Of a stretch of DNA of 18,381 bases, positions 13,852 to 18,381 are shown one piece after another. The stretch comes from JBFHDX01 sp041584475. Lineage in GTDB: Bacteria > Pseudomonadota > Alphaproteobacteria > UBA8366 > JADFVY01. The position numbers and the translations under genes were made by a program. Below the pieces are notes generated by a model. It saw nothing but the letters and a program-made list of their open reading frames with translations, had not been told where the DNA came from and made no database searches. Location of the stretch: the NCBI GenBank assembly GCA_041584475.1, contig JBFHDX010000078.1:1-18381 (forward strand), written 5' to 3'. The number at the start of each line of letters is the position of its first letter. Positions within the stretch are counted from its first letter, which is position 1.

Positions 13852-15576
13852 ATGGGCGATGGGGGAAATCCGTCACTACGCGGTGCGTTGACGGAATCGC
13901 GCGGGTCGTTTGTCGCGACCGGTGTCTTCAGCCTCATCATCAATCTGCTCATGTTGACCGCGCCGCTCTATATGCTCCAGATCTACGACCGGGTACTGGC
14001 CAGCCGCAGCGAGTCCACGCTGATCGCCTTGACCGTCTTGGCAGGCGGGATGCTCCTCATAATGGGAATGCTTGATCTGGTTCGATCGCGGGTGCTCGTG
14101 CGGATCGGGACCAGGCTTGGATTGAGCCTCAATCCCAGCGTCTTCTCGGCGACGTTCGAGCGAAGTCTGCGGGGCGAGCAAGGCGGGCGCAGTCAGCCGC
14201 TGCGCGATCTCGACAACCTGCGGCAGTTCCTGACAGGGCCCGGACCGTTCGCATTGTTCGACGCACCATGGGTACCGTTCTATCTCGGTCTGGTCTTCCT
14301 GTTCCATCCGGTGCTGGGATTCATCGCTCTTGGTGGCGCGCTCTTGTTGTTCGTGCTTGCGGTTCTCAACGAGCTGCTGACGCGTCGACTCCTGAACGAG
14401 GCCAACACCGCTGTGACATCGGCGTATGGGTTCGCCGAGACGACGCTGCGTAACGCCGAAGCGCTCGAGGCCATGGGCATGCTGAGCGGTATCTTCAGCC
14501 GCTGGAATGCGAGGCATCGTCGCGGCCTTGCCTTGCAGGGTCAGGCCAGTGACCGCGCAGGCACCTTGACGGCATCCTCGAAGGCGGTCCGCATGTTCCT
14601 TCAGGTAGCGATCCTGGGGGCGGGAGCGAGCCTGGCCATCCAGCAGATCATAACGCCCGGTGTCATGATCGCGGCGTCGATCATCATGGGCCGCGCTCTG
14701 GCGCCGGTCGAGCAGGCGATCGGCCAATGGCGCCACTTCATCGCCGCCCGCTCCTCGTTTCGTCGGCTGAAGGAATTGTTGAACGACGCGCCCAGCAACC
14801 CGCCCCGTACCGCATTGCCTCCGCCAAAGGGTCGCTTGGCAATCGAAAACGTGATCGTCGTCCCACCCGGGGCGCAAAGGCCCGTGCTCAAGGGCATCTC
14901 GTTTCAGCTAGAGCCGGGTGACGCCTTGGGTGTCATCGGCCCGAGTGCTGCCGGAAAGACAAGTCTCGCACGACTGCTGGTTGGCGTATGGCAGCCCTAC
15001 GCCGGATCCGTGCGCCTCGACGGTGCGGAACTCGACCGCTGGCAACGCGAAGACCTGGGCCCGCACATCGGATATCTGCCGCAGGATGTCGAACTCTTTA
15101 CGGGCACGATCGCCGAGAATATCAGCCGGTTCGCGGAGGAGGTCGACCCCGAGAAGGTGGTGCGCGCGGCGCAACGCGCCGGCGTCCACGAAATGATCCT
15201 CAAATTGCCGCAGGCCTATGACACCCAGATAAACGAGGACGGCTCGATCCTCTCGGGCGGCCTGCAGCAGCGAGTGGGTCTGGCGAGGGCGATCTACGGC
15301 GAACCGGCCCTGGTCGTCCTCGATGAACCGAATTCGAACCTCGACTCCGCCGGCGACCAGTCGTTGACAGAGGCCATACTCGATCTGCGCAAGCGCTTGG
15401 CGACCGTCGTCGTCATGGCGCATCGGCCGAGTGCGATTGCTGCGGTCGACAAGCTTCTCATGCTGCGTGATGGCAAGATCGAAGCGTTCGGACCAAAGCA
15501 AGAGGTGCTTGCCAAGGTAACTCGCGGCACGCCGGTGCGCGCCACCCGCAGACCCGCCCCGACCCCGGCCTCGTGA
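13852..15576 (+). CDS. Type I secretion ABC exporter, PrtD family
   Basis: A 574-residue fused permease-ATPase. The membrane domain begins with FVATGVFSLIINLLMLTAPL, then YMLQIYDRVLASRSESTLIA, and has the family block GPGPFALFDAPWVPFYLGLV. The ATPase domain has Walker A GPSAAGKT at 363-370, YLPQDVELFTGTIAENI, Walker B LVVLDEP with Asp491-Glu492, SNLD, and His524. The ABC signature reads LSGGLQQR (467 onward), with Leu471 where LSGGQ is usual. There is no C39 peptidase domain, so a substrate with an uncleaved C-terminal signal is expected. The partner membrane-fusion gene follows after 15 bases. PrtD-type exporters secrete RTX proteases, lipases and adhesins; no such substrate is in the window. 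The C-terminal tail after about 555 is rich in Pro, Arg and Thr. Confidence 0.93.
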   Translation: MGDGGNPSLRGALTESRGSFVATGVFSLIINLLMLTAPLYMLQIYDRVLASRSESTLIALTVLAGGMLLIMGMLDLVRSRVLVRIGTRLGLSLNPSVFSATFERSLRGEQGGRSQPLRDLDNLRQFLTGPGPFALFDAPWVPFYLGLVFLFHPVLGFIALGGALLLFVLAVLNELLTRRLLNEANTAVTSAYGFAETTLRNAEALEAMGMLSGIFSRWNARHRRGLALQGQASDRAGTLTASSKAVRMFLQVAILGAGASLAIQQIITPGVMIAASIIMGRALAPVEQAIGQWRHFIAARSSFRRLKELLNDAPSNPPRTALPPPKGRLAIENVIVVPPGAQRPVLKGISFQLEPGDALGVIGPSAAGKTSLARLLVGVWQPYAGSVRLDGAELDRWQREDLGPHIGYLPQDVELFTGTIAENISRFAEEVDPEKVVRAAQRAGVHEMILKLPQAYDTQINEDGSILSGGLQQRVGLARAIYGEPALVVLDEPNSNLDSAGDQSLTEAILDLRKRLATVVVMAHRPSAIAAVDKLLMLRDGKIEAFGPKQEVLAKVTRGTPVRATRRPAPTPAS

Positions 15577-15591
15577 CGGGGATCGAAGGCG

Positions 15592-16899
15592 ATGCTTGAC
15601 CGCAGACCTTCACCGAGGGCAAACCCGGTTCCTTACATGTTGGCCGGGTTGGTCATCGTGGTGGTCATGTTTGGCGGCCTGGTGGCTTGGGCGGCCAAGG
15701 TGTCGCTCAGCGGCGCAGTGATCGCGCCCGGTGTCATGACAGTCTACTCCAAGCGCAAGACGGTGCAGCATCTCGATGGCGGGATCGTCTCGGAGATTCT
15801 GGTCCGGGACGGCGACTATGTCGAGCAGGGCCAGGTGCTGATCCGCCTCGACGCGACAAGGACAAAGGCAAATCTCGCAATCGTCGACGGACAGCTCGGT
15901 ATCTTGCGGGTGCGGGCGGCAAGGTTGAGGTCGGAGCGCGACGGCCTGGACCAGGTAAACCTCGACCGAACATCGCTCGGACATGACGAAGATGCGAATC
16001 TGTCGGAAATCATCGCCGGCGAATTCCAGCTGTTCGAAGCGCGGCGCGAATCGCTGGGCGGCGAGGTGGCGATTCTGACCGAGCGAACCATGCAGCTCGA
16101 AGAGCAGATTCGCGGTCTCGAGGCGCAACTTCAATCAAAGAAACGGCAGATCCGGCTGCTCAGGGAGGAAATCAACGACCTCACCAAGCTCTACAAGAAG
16201 GGGCACGCCACGAAGACAAGACTCCTGGCCCTGAAACGCACCGCCGAGCAGCTCAACGGCGAGCGTGGCGAGCATATCGCGGATATCGCGCGAGCCCGCA
16301 GAAGCATCGGCGAGGCCGAGTTGCAGATGATTCAAGTGGAGAAGGAATTTCGGCAGGAGGTCGTCAACGAGCTGCATCAGGTTCAGGCGGAGATCTTCGA
16401 TCTCGAGGAGCGGCGCGTCGCGGCGGCCGACGAGCTGCGGCGAATCGACATCCGCGCGCCGAAGGCGGGGACGGTCGTCGGTATGGAGATGCACACGGTG
16501 GGCGGCGTGATCAGGCCGGGTCAGCCGATCCTCGATATCGTCCCGATGGGGGACGAGCTGGTGGTCGAGGCCAGGGTCGCGCCACGGGACATCGACAAGG
16601 TCTCCAAAGGGCTATCCGCCATCGTGCGGCTCTCGGCGTTCAATGTCCGCACGACGCCCGAGCTCGATGGCACGGTGTTCGCTGCCTCCGCCGACCGGCT
16701 GATCGACGATGCCAACGGTCAGGCCTATTTTCTGGTCGGTGTGCGCATTACGTCGGACGAACTGGCAAAACTCGGCGACCTTGAAGTTCTGCCGGGCATG
16801 CCCGCAGAGGTCTTCATCAAGACCGGTGAGCGGACGGCGCTCAACTATCTGGTCAAACCGCTCATAGACGGACTGGCGCGCACCTTCACCGAAGACTGA
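15592..16899 (+). CDS. Type I secretion membrane-fusion protein, HlyD/PrtE family
   Basis: A 435-residue periplasmic adaptor. It has a short cytoplasmic N-terminus, one membrane segment at about residues 15-36, then a lipoyl-like half with TVQHLDGGIVSEILVRDGDY. A long charged coiled coil spans about residues 95-285, with repeated heptads such as LEEQIRGLEAQLQSKKRQIR. The second half-motif RIDIRAPKAGTVVGMEMHTV and the family C-terminal block GERTALNYLVKPL follow. It would bridge the ABC exporter to a TolC-type outer-membrane channel encoded elsewhere. The start ATG 15592 has GAAGG very close and GGGGA farther upstream. Confidence 0.93.
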   Translation: MLDRRPSPRANPVPYMLAGLVIVVVMFGGLVAWAAKVSLSGAVIAPGVMTVYSKRKTVQHLDGGIVSEILVRDGDYVEQGQVLIRLDATRTKANLAIVDGQLGILRVRAARLRSERDGLDQVNLDRTSLGHDEDANLSEIIAGEFQLFEARRESLGGEVAILTERTMQLEEQIRGLEAQLQSKKRQIRLLREEINDLTKLYKKGHATKTRLLALKRTAEQLNGERGEHIADIARARRSIGEAELQMIQVEKEFRQEVVNELHQVQAEIFDLEERRVAAADELRRIDIRAPKAGTVVGMEMHTVGGVIRPGQPILDIVPMGDELVVEARVAPRDIDKVSKGLSAIVRLSAFNVRTTPELDGTVFAASADRLIDDANGQAYFLVGVRITSDELAKLGDLEVLPGMPAEVFIKTGERTALNYLVKPLIDGLARTFTED

Positions 16900-16953
16900 C
16901 CTTCCGCACGCGCAATGGCTTCTTCGACTCACGGTCCGGCGCATCCTGATCCT

Positions 16954-16970
16954 GCCTGATCGGGTCAGGC
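16954..16970. terminator. Hairpin between convergent secretion and LysR genes
   Basis: GCCTGA-TCGGG-TCAGGC is a six-pair stem with a five-base loop that overlaps the stop codon of the LysR gene (16965-16967). Its location between convergent genes suits a bidirectional terminator, but the stem is short and has no T-run. Confidence 0.3.
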
Positions 16971-17888
16971 CAGGGCGGTGAGTCTGGGTCCGGTTCGGGC
17001 CTGCCGCAATACGTCGCGGAACGTGTGGATGAACCCCGCCGCGAGTTCGCCCACGGCTTGATCGGCGGGCCGCAGTACGGCGATCTCCATGGTGATTTCC
17101 GGCGTGAAGGGAATGATCCGGACCAGCGGTCGCAGCTCTTCGCCGATGCACAGCGGCGGCACCAGAAGGACGCCGACGCCTTCCGCGGCGAGAGCGCAGG
17201 CCACGGACACCGCCGAGCACTCGGCGCGTATCACCGGCACCACGCCGGCGTCGCGGAATATCTGCTCGGTGCAGTGCCGCAGTCCGCGAGAGGTCTCGCC
17301 GGCAAGTGCGACCATGTCGACACCGTCGAGGTCGTCCGGCGTGACGACCTGCAAACCGGCCAACGGGTGATTGGCATGCGTGATGCAATGGAACCGCAGC
17401 CGCGCGACCGGCGCGCACCGCACGTCCGGATGCGCGACCGGCAGCGTCGTCAATCCGAGATCGTACCGACGATCCACGACGGCCTCGAGCACCCGCCGCC
17501 GGGACCGGGTCTGGATGCTGATATGGGCGGCCGGATGCCTCGACAGGAATTCCCTTACGGCAACGGGTACCGGCCACACGGAGAGCGCAGGCAGCGCGGC
17601 GATGCGCAGTTGGTTGGCGGCACGGCGGCCGATGCGACTGGCCTCGCGCTCGATATGGCGCAGGCCGGAAAAGCTGCGTTCGACGCTCGCGTACAGCTCC
17701 TCCGCTTCGCCCCGCGGCACCAGCCTGCCCTTGCGACGATCGAACAGCCGGTAGCCAAGATCGGCCTCGAGATCCGCGAGCAGGCGGCTGACCGCCGGCT
17801 GCGACAGGTGCATCGCCCGTGCCGCGTTCAGCACCATGCCGTTATCCATGACCGCCTTGAACGCCTCGATTTGGCGTAGCGTTACCAT
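16965..17888 (-). CDS. LysR-family transcriptional regulator (OccR/NocR-like)
   Basis: A 307-residue LysR regulator. The N-terminal winged helix-turn-helix reads VTLRQIEAFKAVMDNGMVLN, then AARAMHLSQPAVSRLLADLE and LGYRLFDRRKGRLVP. The effector domain begins near residue 90 with LRIAALPALSVWPVPVAVRE and has VEAVVDRRYDLGLTTLPV. The HTH and linker resemble opine-type regulators such as OccR. ATG 17888 is chosen because it gives the usual VTLRQIEAF beginning and has GGGGGCAGGTG directly upstream; a TTG at 17906 would add six residues. It is convergent with the secretion operon and divergent from the exported protein at the right edge, so the latter is the more likely target. The effector is unknown. 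Confidence 0.92.
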   Translation of the reverse strand: MVTLRQIEAFKAVMDNGMVLNAARAMHLSQPAVSRLLADLEADLGYRLFDRRKGRLVPRGEAEELYASVERSFSGLRHIEREASRIGRRAANQLRIAALPALSVWPVPVAVREFLSRHPAAHISIQTRSRRRVLEAVVDRRYDLGLTTLPVAHPDVRCAPVARLRFHCITHANHPLAGLQVVTPDDLDGVDMVALAGETSRGLRHCTEQIFRDAGVVPVIRAECSAVSVACALAAEGVGVLLVPPLCIGEELRPLVRIIPFTPEITMEIAVLRPADQAVGELAAGFIHTFRDVLRQARTGPRLTALA

Positions 17889-17923
17889 CACCTGCCCCCA
17901 TGCCAAGTCTTGCTTTTGCGGGC

Positions 17924-17973
17924 ACTATAACACCAGCACATACGCGATCGACAATTAAGAATTTGACCAAATT
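17924..17973 (-). promoter_or_regulatory. LysR gene promoter and palindromic site
   Basis: On the minus strand TATAGT (complement of 17929-17924) is a good -10, with TTGTCG (17954-17949) 19 bases upstream as a poor -35. Next to it lies the inverted repeat AATTTG-AC-CAAATT (17960-17973), A+T-rich within a G+C-rich region, a plausible LysR binding site for autoregulation and the divergent gene. Confidence 0.4.
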
Positions 17974-18160
17974 TCTGTCGTCGGGGAGGGTGGCATGATC
18001 CGCGTTCGTGCAACGCGCCAAGTGCGTATCTCTCGATGGCTTGGCCAAGCGGCTGGTCCGAGACTAAAGGGGCTCACGAGGGATGATCCACCGTGCCAGT
18101 CTCGTTCGATCGTCTCGCGAGGACGTTAGGCGTCCTGTGCCGGATGTGCGGGGATCACCT

Positions 18161-18381
18161 ATGGGCTTGCTGCCGTCCCTCCGACGTGCTGCGAGACTGA
18201 TCGATCCCATCAATTCCGGTTTGCGACGAATCGCATTCACTCTCTTGCTTGCTGCGGCCGGACCGGTATTCCCACTTGCTGCCGAGGAAGTGCCGCTCAC
18301 CCAATGCGACCGGCTGGCCGCCGATCCCGTCGACTACGAGCGGGTGGCGCCGCCGGTGGACGACCTAAAATTTCTGCCGAC
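18161..18381 (+). CDS. Exported protein, N-terminus resembling Sel1-repeat proteins (partial)
   Basis: The frame is open from ATG 18161 to the window edge, 73 codons. A basic N-region is followed by a hydrophobic stretch FTLLLAAAGPVFPLAAE, a probable signal peptide. The mature start PLTQCDRLAADPVDYERVAP has the Cys-Asp-Arg-Leu-Ala pattern often seen at the start of exported Sel1-repeat or caspase-like proteins in Alphaproteobacteria. GGGG lies about seven bases before the ATG; another in-frame ATG at 18083 is possible and would give a 26-residue extension. Only the N-terminus is seen, so the main domain is unknown. It is divergent from the LysR gene. Confidence 0.5.
   Translation, partial: MGLLPSLRRAARLIDPINSGLRRIAFTLLLAAAGPVFPLAAEEVPLTQCDRLAADPVDYERVAPPVDDLKFLP

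Noticed and set aside
17995..18129. 44-codon frame from ATG 17995 with GGGGAGGG upstream
   Set aside because: The purine-rich stretch is only four bases from the ATG, the peptide is basic and unlike any family I know, and it lies in a control region; not enough to call a gene.
1..18381. CRISPR arrays, tRNA genes, insertion sequences, attachment sites
   Set aside because: I read for direct repeats with regular spacing, cloverleaf-like segments, transposase motifs and terminal inverted repeats and saw none I could support.

Overview
The window is a G+C-rich, densely packed stretch typical of an alphaproteobacterial chromosome or large replicon, in the Rhodospirillales/Rhodobacterales/Rhizobiales sphere. 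The assignment rests on family content: a smo/mtl-type polyol ABC operon, a KbaZ/GatZ-type tagatose enzyme beside a tagatose-kinase-like PfkB, PrtD/PrtE-type secretion genes and an OccR-like LysR. No species can be named from the sequence alone. No tRNA, rRNA, CRISPR array, insertion sequence or transposase was seen.

Positions 1-13163 are a sugar-alcohol utilisation locus. On the minus strand, a PfkB sugar kinase (tagatose-kinase-like) overlaps by one base a KbaZ/GatZ-type protein (tagatose-6-phosphate 4-epimerase or aldolase subunit) that runs off the left edge. Divergent from these is a LacI-family regulator ending in a strong hairpin. After a good sigma70-like promoter with a putative operator comes a long plus-strand operon: periplasmic binding protein, two permeases and an ATPase (SmoEFGK/MtlEFGK type), then two broken short-chain dehydrogenase genes, an intact sorbitol dehydrogenase (SmoS), a zinc-dependent alcohol dehydrogenase, mannitol 2-dehydrogenase (MtlK) and a xylulokinase-like FGGY kinase. 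The expected logic is: import hexitols or pentitols, oxidise them to ketoses (fructose, tagatose, xylulose), then phosphorylate. The PfkB/KbaZ pair would take tagatose to fructose 6-phosphate or to triose phosphates.

Positions 13164-13851 hold no convincing gene. Then come an ABC exporter and a membrane-fusion protein of a type I secretion system (PrtD/PrtE type), with no recognisable substrate or outer-membrane channel inside the window. A convergent LysR regulator follows. Divergent from it, at the right edge, starts an exported protein whose N-terminus resembles Sel1-repeat proteins.

The most notable points are: (i) the tagatose pair coupled to a mannitol/sorbitol-type operon, in which I see no separate fructokinase; (ii) two consecutive degraded SDR genes between the transporter and the working SmoS, one with a lost start codon and an in-frame internal deletion removing the catalytic residues, the other cut after its Rossmann N-terminus; (iii) a CGCGTGTTAA element in both control regions, a candidate operator of the local LacI protein; (iv) the orphan secretion pair, whose ATPase has a changed ABC signature. 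I see no clear evidence of a wholly new kind of system.
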